Shown: positions 53,195 through 62,700 of the stretch, piece by piece
How positions within the stretch are numbered: position 1 is the stretch's first letter
Layout of the letters: each line of letters starts with the position of its first letter
Assembly (NCBI RefSeq): GCF_030167925.1
Contig: NZ_JASKUT010000001.1
Coordinates: forward strand, 1,302,001-1,366,000
DNA from: Paenibacillus silviterrae
GTDB taxonomy: Bacteria; Bacillota; Bacilli; Paenibacillales; NBRC-103111
Direction: 5' to 3'
DNA: 64,000 bases
The notes under the pieces: model-generated
Databases searched by the model: none
Told to the model about the DNA's origin: nothing
What the model saw: the letters and a program-made list of their open reading frames with translations, nothing else
Made by a program: the position numbers and the translations under genes

Positions 53195-54079
53195 TTACCC
53201 TTTCAGTGCTCCGACCATAGCGCCTTTGACAAAATACTTTTGCAGGAACGGGTAAACGATAAGAATCGGAAGCACGGTAATAATGATGACTGCGAATTTA
53301 TAGTTCGTCGCCACGACCCGGAAGCCCGACGTAGAGCTTCCGATGACCGACGTCTGATCGGCGAATTCTCCAGCGATAACAATATTGCGCAGCAGCACCT
53401 GCACCGGAAACTTGCTGCTGTCGTTCAGATAGATCAGCGCCGGGAAGAAGCTGTTCCAATGATGCACAGCATAGAACAGCACCATGGTCGCCATCACCGG
53501 CAGCGACAGCGGCAGAATGATTTTGTACAGCACCTGAATTTCATTGGCCCCGTCCAAATAAGCCGATTCCTGCAGCGCAACCGGAATGCCCTCGAAGTAC
53601 GTTTTCATAATAATCATATTGAACGTATTGATGGCCGGAGGCAGCAGAAGCGCCCACATGGTGTCGATCAACCCGAGCTTCTGGACGACCAGATACAGAG
53701 GAATCAACCCACCGTTGATAAACATGGTTAGTGCGACCATCAAGATAAACATGTTGCGTCCGTACAGATCCCGCCGGGAAAGAGGATACGCGCAAAGCGC
53801 GGACATAATGATGTTGATCGTCGTCCCGAGCGCGGTGTACAACAGCGTATTGCCGTACGCCTTCCAGATCGCCGGATTGTTAAGGACGATTTGGTATGCG
53901 TCGAGCGTAATGTCCCTCGGGAAAAACTTGATGACACCCCGTGTCACCAGATTGCCGTCACTGATCGATACGATAAAGATGTAATACATCGGATACAATG
54001 TAATAAAAACAAGCAAGAGCAGGAGTAGGATGTTTACGCTGTCGAACAATCTGGATCCGAATGAAGTATGCTTGTTCAT
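53195..54079 (-). CDS. carbohydrate ABC transporter permease (LplC/YtcP-like)
   Basis: This 294-residue membrane protein has six predicted helices. It opens with a FITLYPMYYIFIVSISDG segment after the first helix, and the coupling loop is ESAYLDGANEIQVLYKIILP, the EAA motif of sugar permeases. The C-terminal LQKYFVKGAMVGALKG is the family ending. GGGAGG lies five bases before the ATG. It starts 12 bases after the LplB-type gene and forms the heterodimeric channel with it. Confidence 0.94.
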   Translation of the reverse strand: MNKHTSFGSRLFDSVNILLLLLLVFITLYPMYYIFIVSISDGNLVTRGVIKFFPRDITLDAYQIVLNNPAIWKAYGNTLLYTALGTTINIIMSALCAYPLSRRDLYGRNMFILMVALTMFINGGLIPLYLVVQKLGLIDTMWALLLPPAINTFNMIIMKTYFEGIPVALQESAYLDGANEIQVLYKIILPLSLPVMATMVLFYAVHHWNSFFPALIYLNDSSKFPVQVLLRNIVIAGEFADQTSVIGSSTSGFRVVATNYKFAVIIITVLPILIVYPFLQKYFVKGAMVGALKG

Positions 54080-54091
54080 GGCCGCCTCCCG

Positions 54092-55045
54092 TTACCAAAG
54101 CCCGGTATCGTTAATTTTTTTGGACATGCGGTTGGCCCATACGAGCAGGACCAAACCGATCACGGCCTGGAACAGCTCGACCGCCGTCGCGTAGCTGAAG
54201 TCCGCGCCGAGCAAGCCTCTCCGGTAGACATAGGTTGAGATTACGTCCGCCGTTTCGTAGGTCGAGCCGTTGTACAGCAAAATAATTTTTTCATAGCCGA
54301 TGTTCATCAGCCTGCCGACGTTCAGAATGAGCATAATGGAAATGGTAGGCGCTATTCCCGGCAGCGTAATGTGCAGCAGCTGCTTCCAGCGGTTCGCCCC
54401 GTCCATCTTGGCTGCATCGTACAGCTCTTCGTCCACGCCGGTCAGCGCCGCCAAATAAATGATCGAGCCCCATCCGATACTCTGCCAAATGCCCGACGAT
54501 ATAAAGATCGTCCGGAAATATTCCGGCTGCATCAGAAACTGGATCGGCTGCCCTCCGAGCCAGACGACCAGCTGGTTGATCAAGCCGTCCGTCGTCAGGA
54601 AATTGACGATCATCCCGCACACGACGACAGTCGATATAAAATGCGGCAAATAGCTGACGCTTTGCACAAACTTCTTCAGCCTCGCATGCTTCAGCTCGTT
54701 AAGCAGCAGCGCCAGTATGATCGGCGCCGGAAACGCCCAGAACAGCTCGTATACGTTGATAAGCAGCGTGTTACGGACGAGCTTCCAGAAGTAAGGGTCC
54801 TGGAGGAACTTTTGAAAGTGGACGGTTCCGATCCAAGGACTTCCCGTGATGCCCTTCACAATGTTGTAATCCTTGAATGCAATGATGATGCCGTACATGG
54901 GCCAATAATGAAACAGGATGTAATAAGTAAGCGGAAGAAAAAAAATGATGTACATGTAGCGGCTTCTTTTCACATGACGGAGGAAGGACTGGAACGCGCT
55001 TCCTTTGGATATGCGAACGGCCTGCTGAAGATTGGACTGCCTAAT
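54092..55045 (-). CDS. carbohydrate ABC transporter permease (LplB-like)
   Basis: This is a six-helix permease with WPMYGIIIAFKDYNI after the first helix and the coupling loop YDAAKMDGANRWKQLLHITLPG. No ATG, GTG or TTG fits well. The frame is open to TTG 55141, but a promoter-like TATAAT at 55090-55085 would start the message inside that stretch. GGGGGG lies exactly six bases before an in-frame ATT at 55045, giving 317 residues of normal family length. I therefore suggest a rare AUU start, with GTG 54973 as a short alternative. It is the first gene of the importer operon. Confidence 0.88.
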   Translation of the reverse strand: MRQSNLQQAVRISKGSAFQSFLRHVKRSRYMYIIFFLPLTYYILFHYWPMYGIIIAFKDYNIVKGITGSPWIGTVHFQKFLQDPYFWKLVRNTLLINVYELFWAFPAPIILALLLNELKHARLKKFVQSVSYLPHFISTVVVCGMIVNFLTTDGLINQLVVWLGGQPIQFLMQPEYFRTIFISSGIWQSIGWGSIIYLAALTGVDEELYDAAKMDGANRWKQLLHITLPGIAPTISIMLILNVGRLMNIGYEKIILLYNGSTYETADVISTYVYRRGLLGADFSYATAVELFQAVIGLVLLVWANRMSKKINDTGLW

Positions 55046-55084
55046 AGGAATCCCCCCTAATTGATGATGCGTTCCATGAGTCCG

Positions 55085-55114
55085 ATTATAGGGGCGGCGC
55101 CAAGCGGCTGAAAA
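55085..55114 (-). promoter_or_regulatory. candidate promoter of the LplB-LplC-binding-protein operon
   Basis: On the minus strand TTTTCA (55114-55109) and a perfect TATAAT (55090-55085) are 18 bases apart, about 40 bases before the proposed permease start. It lies downstream of the AraC-type gene, consistent with activation by that sensor. Confidence 0.5.
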
Positions 55115-55239
55115 GCACCGATACCGGAACGGACGCTCCAATTTTCCCCTTTGCGGGGCGATGATTCATCTTTCTACCGGAGTGCAAATGTCCCACAAAC
55201 CGTCTCCAGCCCTTGTGCGGCGCGGCTGTGAACGCAAAT

Positions 55240-55271
55240 AACCGCCCCGCGGATCATGCCGCGAGGCGGTT
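55240..55271 (-). terminator. hairpin terminator after the AraC-type sensor gene
   Basis: AACCGCC and GGCGGTT, extended inward by CGCGG/CCGCG, form a near-perfect stem with a 6-base loop 37 bases after the stop codon. The following minus-strand bases ATTTGCGTT are only moderately U-rich. Confidence 0.6.
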
Positions 55272-55307
55272 AAACGATAAGTATGCAGTTCGGATTGAGC
55301 AGGCGCA

Positions 55308-57659
55308 TTACGGCTGCTGGCGATGAATGGTCCGGTATTCGTTCGGAGCGACGCCCTCCGCCTTCTTGAATACACGCAGAAAGGTCGTCCGGCTCGGAAT
55401 GCCTGTCTGCTCGGCGATGTCGTTGACACGCATATCGGTTTGGATCAGCAGCTCCTTCGCCTTCTCCAGCCTGACCTGGGTAATGTAATCAGTCAGGTTC
55501 GTGCCTGTCTTTTCCTTAAACACACGTGATACGTATTTGACCGATACTCCCATTTCGCCGGATATTTGCTCCAGACCCAAATCTTTCGTGTAATTTTCCT
55601 GAATATACTTCTCGATCAGCGAAACGAGATTGCCGGATTTCAACCCGCTTTCCGGTTTCGTGGCCTCCACAATACTCCGGTAAAAGCTGTGCAGCGCCTC
55701 CTGCAGCTGACTGGCCCCGATAAACGAATCGCCGCGGTGCGCATCGGTCAACGTCTCCCGCGTCTCTCCCGAGTCCAGCTGGTTTACGTCGATACCCCGC
55801 TCCACCAGAAAACGAACCCCGGTCATATACAGCTCCTTAAATAGCAGCAACAGATATTCGTAGGAGATACTTCGGCTCACATTCGAGTCTACGATCTCCT
55901 TGACGATCGACTCAACTCCCGCTTGATCGCCCAGCTTCAGATGATTCAAGATTTTTTGCTCGTCAAAAAAGGAATACACGAACCGGTTCTCGATTTGCAG
56001 CTCGTTCGAGTCAACTACCTGGAACCGCTCTTCGCCGTTCCTCTTACCGATAGCCGTCATCGCCTCGTTATAGGAGGAGCCGATTTCGTTAATTCCGGTA
56101 TAGAACGATCCGATGCCAATGGTAATGTCGTAATACATGTGAATATCGTAGCGGAAAATATCCAGCATTTGGCGAAAAGCCCCGTGCAGCTGTTCCGCCT
56201 CGTTCGGATGCTCAATGTTAACAATGCCGACGAACAGGTTTTGACGGTATTCCAGTACATACGAGGGGACCTTGGCGCCAAGCAGCGTCCACAAAATCTT
56301 TTTGACCCCGTTCATCACATACAGCCGGTCGGTGTCCTGAATATGCTGATAGAACGCTTCCTTTAAATCAAAGTGAACGGCGCAGCAGACATAGCCGGAA
56401 CGGCTGAAGCCGAATTCCGTCGCCAGCGTGTCCCGCAAGATTTCCTCCTGATTCAGCGTATGCCCCTTGAGCAGAAACAGAAACGACGATTCCACATATT
56501 CGTTCGTATGCTTGTCGTATTTCAGCTTATATTTGAGGTGGTGGTCGGTCAAACGTCGAATACCTTGCTGAATCTGTTCAAATTCGTTTTTCTCCGCCGG
56601 GTGATCGTCGTGCCTCAGCAGCTCGCTCTGATCCGTAATAATATTGCGGATGTTGCGAATCGGATTGTAAATCCGTAAGCTGAAAATAAGAGAGAAGACA
56701 ACCCCCATCACGACGAGAACAATACACAATATTAGGGTCATCGACAATATACTAAACGTATGCCGATTAAATTCGCCGGACGGGGTAAACGAGTAATAGT
56801 GCCAGCCGAACAAGCCGGATTGCGCGTGAGATATTTCGTACTTGCCGCCTTGAAATTCGACTTGGCCACCCCCGGACTCGCTAAACGGATGACTTGCCAG
56901 GAGCTCCGTCACCTTCGGTTCGGTCATAAAACGATTCGTATCGTATAGCGTCTCGCCGTTCGCATCTGTAATCAGGAAGCCGGTTGAATCGAAAACGGTG
57001 CTTCCCTTCAAAGTCCGGGCAAGCGCCTCTACGGCAATGTTCAGCACCATGATCGCCGTCCGGTTGTTGATCCGGTTCATAAAGACGATAGGCACCACCT
57101 GCTTGTCGTGTATGCCTTCCTGGCTGACACTTGAAACCGGCAGCAACTCTATGTAATCCGTTGAAGATAGTCTCTTCGTCCAAAACTCGGCATCATACTT
57201 ACCGTATTTGTACATATTGCCGAAAAACGAATCGAACCGGTTCACGCCGCCGCTTACGTAAATGTCTTTATTGTCGATATAGACAAACAGCCGGTCTGTA
57301 AAATCGCTTACGATATTTTCGTTTCGCTGAATGATTTTCGGCAGCCGCCATATCTCCGAGCGTACCTCGAGGCTTTGCTGCTCCTTCGGCATTAGCAGCA
57401 TTCGCACCATATCGTCGTTAAAGAAATTGAGGCTCGTTTCCTGTGCAGCCTCAAGATTAACGTCGATCGTGTTTGCCGCATTTTGCAAATTCGTCCTAAT
57501 CCGCTCGTTAAAATCCCGTTTCATAATATCGACGGAATATAAATAAGTAGCAAGGCCGACGACAACGATCGGGATCAGCAAAGACAGGAAGTAGGAGAAG
57601 ATTTTCAGAAACAGCCGCTGGTCCTTGCTTCGAATCAACCAATTGTTGGTAAACCTCAT
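55308..57659 (-). CDS. membrane-anchored AraC-family sensor-regulator
   Basis: This 783-residue one-component sensor starts with a transmembrane helix (about residues 21-42) and an extracytoplasmic ligand domain of about 260 residues. A second helix follows (about 304-328), then a HAMP-like linker and a middle cytoplasmic domain. The C-terminal AraC double helix-turn-helix has LGLEQISGEMGVSVKYVSRV and VNDIAEQTGIPSRTTFLRVF. Such proteins are common in Paenibacillus sugar loci and activate the adjacent LplABC-type importer. ATG 57659 was chosen because GGAGGGG lies eight bases upstream; an ATG eight codons earlier has no such site. It lies between the two binding-protein genes. Confidence 0.92.
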   Translation of the reverse strand: MRFTNNWLIRSKDQRLFLKIFSYFLSLLIPIVVVGLATYLYSVDIMKRDFNERIRTNLQNAANTIDVNLEAAQETSLNFFNDDMVRMLLMPKEQQSLEVRSEIWRLPKIIQRNENIVSDFTDRLFVYIDNKDIYVSGGVNRFDSFFGNMYKYGKYDAEFWTKRLSSTDYIELLPVSSVSQEGIHDKQVVPIVFMNRINNRTAIMVLNIAVEALARTLKGSTVFDSTGFLITDANGETLYDTNRFMTEPKVTELLASHPFSESGGGQVEFQGGKYEISHAQSGLFGWHYYSFTPSGEFNRHTFSILSMTLILCIVLVVMGVVFSLIFSLRIYNPIRNIRNIITDQSELLRHDDHPAEKNEFEQIQQGIRRLTDHHLKYKLKYDKHTNEYVESSFLFLLKGHTLNQEEILRDTLATEFGFSRSGYVCCAVHFDLKEAFYQHIQDTDRLYVMNGVKKILWTLLGAKVPSYVLEYRQNLFVGIVNIEHPNEAEQLHGAFRQMLDIFRYDIHMYYDITIGIGSFYTGINEIGSSYNEAMTAIGKRNGEERFQVVDSNELQIENRFVYSFFDEQKILNHLKLGDQAGVESIVKEIVDSNVSRSISYEYLLLLFKELYMTGVRFLVERGIDVNQLDSGETRETLTDAHRGDSFIGASQLQEALHSFYRSIVEATKPESGLKSGNLVSLIEKYIQENYTKDLGLEQISGEMGVSVKYVSRVFKEKTGTNLTDYITQVRLEKAKELLIQTDMRVNDIAEQTGIPSRTTFLRVFKKAEGVAPNEYRTIHRQQP

Positions 57660-57689
57660 AACTCCTGCCCCTCCGGTCGACATGTTGAT

Positions 57690-59252
57690 TTACCCGTTTT
57701 GCTGAAACCGCTTTAACGCTTGATTATAGATTTGCTCCAGCTCCGCGGCTCCCAGCTCCATAGCTTGTGCGATGACGCCGTCGTACTCGTCAATCGGCTT
57801 GACGCCCATTATGTATTTGTCGAACTCCTGCTCCAGCTTGTCGTTCAACAATCTGTTCAGCTCCTTGACACGTTGTGCCTCCTGCATCGTGAGCGGAGGG
57901 TCGAGCCTGAGCTCACGGTATGCCGGGTCTTTCGAAACGAGCCGCCAATATTCTTCGTTCAATTCGTCCCAGTTGCCGGTCAGCTTCTCGATTTGAAATT
58001 GCGACATCGTATTGGAGTACAGCGGCGTAAACCCGAGCTGGCAGCAGCCCAAATCCGAGTAGAGCGCATAGTAAGGGGTCGGGGAAGCATCCTTGAACGA
58101 CTTCGCGTACGAATCGGAGTAAACGGGCTCTCCCTTCTCGTTCTTCGTATAATGAACGCCCTCCAGACCGAAGTTCATCAGATTGGACGTTTCCTCCGAA
58201 TACATCCAGTCCAGCAGCTTAACGACGGTATCCGCGTCCTTCGTCTTGGCGCTGACAGCAAATACTTTCCCGGAAATCGTCGGATAATAGAATGCTCTCG
58301 ACTTTCCCGGCATATATACCGGTACCGGTATGAGCTGAAACGATGCCTCCGGGTTCGTTCGACGCACGCTTCGTGTATAATTCAGTCCAAAGCCGCTATT
58401 GTCGAGGAAAAAGAATGATTGTCCGGCGACCAGCTTCTCACTCCATTGCTGTTGCGTAGTTACGGCATAATCGGGATCGAGCACGCCAAGCTCATATGCT
58501 CGGCGGAGATAAGAGAGCACCCGCTTGAACTGTGGTGAAGCCGGACCGAATACATAACGCCCGCCGTCCTGGTCTTGATCGTAATAAATGCCGTACCCGC
58601 TTCCCAGCATGTAAGCGGATGTCTCGAGCAGGTGATTCGTTCCTTTCCGAATTGACCACGGGACCGAATCAGGGTAAAACTGTTTAAGCGCTGATAAAGT
58701 CGTAAGCAACTCATCGAATGTGCGCGGTACCCGCAATCCGTGCTTCTCCAGCAAGTCGACGCGGATCACCGGACCGAAACCGTTCTTCGCTTCATTGCGG
58801 GCTATCGCCGGAAAGCCGTAAAGCTCTCCGTCTAACGTCAGCGATTTCAATTCGGGGTATTTATTCCATAAAGCGCTAAAATTAGGCGTCATTCCGGTTT
58901 TCATGTAATTCGTTAAGGGCAAAAGCACTCCGGTTGAGGCAAAATCGTTGATATCCTGCTTGTCAATTTGGATAATATCCGGCAAATTGCGCGTAGCCAG
59001 CAGCGTCTTTTTTTTCTCATTATAGTTGCTGGCCGGTATGGCCTCGTAAACGAGTCGGATCTGGGTCTGCTTTCGGATCTCTTCGCTGATCGGCGTAACC
59101 AGCCGTACCTTCTGGTAAGCGCTTTCGGCGAACATTACCTTCACGGATCGCTCATTCGAAGAGTCGGCTTCTGGCTGTCCATTGTCAAAGCAGCCCGCCA
59201 ATCCAGCCAATGCGGCAATCGACAGCACCGACAAAAAGAGCTTCTTCCCCAC
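57690..59252 (-). CDS. extracellular sugar-binding lipoprotein next to the sensor gene
   Basis: This 520-residue lipoprotein has signal MGKKLFLSVLSIAALAG with lipobox LAGC (Cys21). It is colinear with the protein at 51459, sharing NLPDIIQIDKQDIND, GELYGFPAIARNEAKNGFGP and KVFAVSAKTKDADTVVKLLD. The start is GTG 59252 with GGGGGA upstream. It precedes the AraC-type sensor gene by about 30 bases, so they are co-transcribed. A binding protein expressed together with such a sensor may present ligand to the sensor's outer domain and not only to a permease (inference). Confidence 0.9.
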   Translation of the reverse strand: MGKKLFLSVLSIAALAGLAGCFDNGQPEADSSNERSVKVMFAESAYQKVRLVTPISEEIRKQTQIRLVYEAIPASNYNEKKKTLLATRNLPDIIQIDKQDINDFASTGVLLPLTNYMKTGMTPNFSALWNKYPELKSLTLDGELYGFPAIARNEAKNGFGPVIRVDLLEKHGLRVPRTFDELLTTLSALKQFYPDSVPWSIRKGTNHLLETSAYMLGSGYGIYYDQDQDGGRYVFGPASPQFKRVLSYLRRAYELGVLDPDYAVTTQQQWSEKLVAGQSFFFLDNSGFGLNYTRSVRRTNPEASFQLIPVPVYMPGKSRAFYYPTISGKVFAVSAKTKDADTVVKLLDWMYSEETSNLMNFGLEGVHYTKNEKGEPVYSDSYAKSFKDASPTPYYALYSDLGCCQLGFTPLYSNTMSQFQIEKLTGNWDELNEEYWRLVSKDPAYRELRLDPPLTMQEAQRVKELNRLLNDKLEQEFDKYIMGVKPIDEYDGVIAQAMELGAAELEQIYNQALKRFQQNG

Positions 59253-59711
59253 CCGTTATCCCCCGTTCTGCCATTCAAGTCAAACGATGTATAGTCTATT
59301 TCAGTATATCATAAAAAACGTTCACGGTAATGAAACTGTTTCTATGTCCTTATTCGCCAAAATTTGAAGGGGGCGTGAGTTGTTATGAGAATGATGCTCA
59401 ACAATATTTGTTGTCCAGGGCGTCAACCGGCTCTGCTCCATTGCATATACCTGCCGATATTTTCGTACTTTCAACAAAAAAGAACCCGGTTGAAAATATT
59501 ACTTCTTGACCCTCTCGACTCTCTCGCACACGATGTATAGTCTGGCATTTTACACAATAAAACACAATAAATTCCCCCGATATTGGTGTTTACTGAGCAA
59601 ACTGATGTTGCGTTAAGCTTTTTCTAACAAATATGAAATAGGGAGGAATTATTTTCCTCCCCTCTATCAACCACTTTTAGAGTCCTATTTGATCAGAACG
59701 ATCATCGTTGT
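59253..59711. promoter_or_regulatory. regulatory gap before the binding-protein/sensor operon, with a repeated 14-base motif
   Basis: The motif ACGATGTATAGTCT occurs at 59284-59297 and again at 59530-59543 in the same orientation. It is preceded by CAA or CAC, making 17 bases with one difference. On the minus strand each copy contains TATACA and so could include a -10 box. The copy nearer the gene begins about 30 bases upstream of the GTG start. It may be a sensor-binding site or a doubled promoter. A terminator lies at 59641; no other gene is convincing. Confidence 0.4.
59641..59661 (-). terminator. hairpin terminator of the PL8-type lyase gene
   Basis: GGGAGGAA and TTCCTCCC form a perfect stem with a 5-base loop, about 50 bases after the stop codon. 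On the minus strand it is followed by TATTTCATATTT, a partial U-tract. Confidence 0.7.
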
Positions 59712-62700
59712 CTAGTATTTTACCTTAACGTAATCGAAGTCAGCCTGCAGCATCGGTTGTATAACGTTACCATGCCTAGCTTGAATGCCGATTTTGGGAT
59801 TCGGAATGGCAATGCCCTTAGCTATACCAAGAACATGCCAGGTACGGCCGTCACTGCTGTAAAAAGCAGAGTACTCGTTTCCGGCCTTCGCTAATTTTAA
59901 ATACACAGGCCCAGTTACGGGATCACCGAACGACTGGATCGACGCAACTCCCTTTACTTCAGTAATCAAGGCGAAAGACTTGGCGTATTTCCTGGTAATG
60001 TCGAAAGAATCGAAGTCAGCATTTATGCTGAGTGCTGAGGAGCTGTGCATTGCATTGAGACCAACCTTACTATTGACTAGCACCACATCTGTAAAGGCGG
60101 TTCCTACTTGGGTCCATTCAATCCCATCAACGCTGTAGAAAGCCGTTATTGTTGTCCCCAATTTGGTAAGCCGAAGTGAAATGGTATCGCTCATAACCGA
60201 ATCTTCAACCGTTTGCTTCGAAGCGGCTCCGGCTATTTCTTTCGAGAACACCAAGAACTTTCCATTGCTATAGGACCGGTTCAGCTTAATGTAGTTGTCA
60301 TCGTCTTGATAAATAATGAGTCCGGCTGCTTGATTATTCTGCGTTGGGGTAAATGTCAGTCTGGTTGTTATGTCGAAATCCGTAAACGGAGGTGTCCGCA
60401 GTAATATATTTTTCTGTGTATTACCCGCGTACCAAATGTCACCGGACTGCGTAGTTATCCTCATTTTTCCGGAATTTGCCGTTAAACTCCACTTGGCAGC
60501 ATCTTGTCGAACCCACGACCAACTGGTGTCTAATGTTGAAGAGTTAAAAGTTTCAGCAACATCCCCGGATTCCGAATAGTACCTATCCAGCTTGACATAA
60601 TTTTGATCGTCAGTGTACACAATCAACCCTGCAGCTTGTTCATCACCTCTGGCATCAAACGAAAGCTTTGTCTCTACTTCAAAGTTGCTGTCGGTTTGTG
60701 GTTGTTGAAGCAAAATATTTTTTTGATTATTGGTAGCTGCCCACAAATTCCCATCTTGGGCTGTAATTCGCATGCTGTCCGGCTTGGCCGATAAGCTCCA
60801 CATGGACGAATCTTCTCTTACCCATGACCAATTCGGATCCACTGAAGTACCGGCAAATGAGGTTGATCCATTTTCTTTGTGAAATGATGATAAAGTAACA
60901 TAATCAAAGTCGGCGTTCATACCCGGCGCCGATCCACTATGCATTGCATGAAGCCCTACCTTCGGGTTACCGATGCTCACGTTTTTGTAAGGAGTACCCA
61001 CTTGAACCCAATTGAGCCCATCGCCGCTATAATAAGCGGTATATGTGTTATCCGATTTCGTCAACCGGAAATAAACGTAATCCCCCATGGTGTCAACTGC
61101 CGTTTGTTTGGAGCCTTGACCCGCAATTTCCTTGATGAATACAAACCCTTTACCTCCACTGAAAGAACGGCTTAAATTAAGATAATTATCATCATCGCCG
61201 TAAACAATAAGTCCCGCCGCTTGGTTGTTTTGCGTTGGATTAAACGTTAGCTTTGTCGTAATCTCAAAATCATTGCTCTGCGGCTGCTGTACAAGAATAT
61301 TTTTTTGGGTATTTCCGGCAAACCATATGTCACCGCTTTGGGTAGCGATTCTTAGTGATCCCGGCGAAGATGTAAGGCTCCAAGCATTGCTGTCCTCTCG
61401 AACCCATTTCCATTGATCTCCAAGTGTAGGCGCGTTAAACGTATCATTGCCATGAGCTGCAAAAGGCTTCGCCACAAAGTAGTCGAAATCCGCAGGAATG
61501 CTCGGTGCAGTGCTGCTGTGCATAGCATGCAATCCGGCCTTCGCTGCCGTCAAAGTGACATCCTTATAGGGGCTTCCAATGATCGTCCAGTTTATACGAT
61601 CCGTACTATAATATGCTGAGTACGTCGTTCCCTCTTTACTTAATTTCAAATAAACGCTGGCTGTAACGGACATGGAGTCCGAGGTTGTTTGGTTTGCATA
61701 GACGCTGGACGTTACCGGCGTTGTGTAAACACTAAGTGTTACCGGTATGGGATCCGCTATCGTTTGGTTGGTGCCTTTCCCGGCAATCTCTTTGGTGAAG
61801 CTGTAAATATTACCATTGGTGTAGGATCTGCTCACTTTGAGGTAATGATCATCGTCTTGGTAAACGATTAATCCGGCAGATTGATTGTTCTTAGTCGGAT
61901 GAAAGTCAAGCTTTGTCTCCATTTCATAATTTGTGTACGGTATGGCTTGAAGTAAAATGTTTTTTTGATTACTATTCGCAAACCAAATATCGCCGTTGGT
62001 GGTCTTCATACGGAGATGCCCCGGACGTTCTGCAAGATTCCAGTTGGTGCTGTCCTCGCGAACCCAACTCCACGTGCCGTTCAATGTTGCATCGTCAAAA
62101 AAGTCTTTCGTTTGCGGTATGGTAACTTCAATGGGTGCCGGTGCAGTATCATCTGTTGAAAACGTAATTTTATGCGTTTTGCCAAGAGAGTTGCTGGTAT
62201 CAATATTTAGGATGATAGTCGGCGACATTTGAACAACGGCAACGGTGGGATCCTTATGCAGAACAGACAGCCCCGGTTTATTAATCTCCACTCTCAGTGA
62301 GGCCTGCTTGTGTGTGGGGTCGGATGCGGAAACAGTAAAAGAGCCTTCCTTCGTACCTGTCATTATAGCTGCTGGCTGCGGTGATGTAATAAGATCAACG
62401 GTACCGGCATTCCAGAAATGGGCCGCAACAATCCCCAGTGACTTTTCACGTACTGCCTGAATCGTGGTGTCGTTCTGTATAATTTCGATATCCGGATTGC
62501 TGCTGTACTGATTCACTTCTTCCGTAGTTTGATTTGGAAGGGTAATGTAACTGTAGGTTCCATTCTGCGGGTTTACGCCGTGATCGATCCACAGCGGTAA
62601 GTAGCTCGCCGTACTCCAGAATCGGAAATAATCGAAGCTTGCAACCGTTTCAGGTACGGAGGCCTCATATCCGCCTTGAGCAAACAGTCCCATGAATAGC

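Noticed and set aside
59312..59326. Possible cre site (AAAAAACGTTCAC region) before the binding-protein/sensor operon
   Set aside because: Two mismatches to the core pattern, including the first G.
59329..59345. AATGAAAC-T-GTTTCTAT, similar to the IclR-type palindrome of region 1
   Set aside because: Arms match, but the spacer is one base and not four, so the same protein is unlikely to bind; it may be chance in AT-rich sequence.
59385..59540. Plus-strand frame of 51 codons starting MRMMLNNICC
   Set aside because: The ribosome site is too far from the ATG, codon use is not convincing, and it runs through the regulatory repeat motif.
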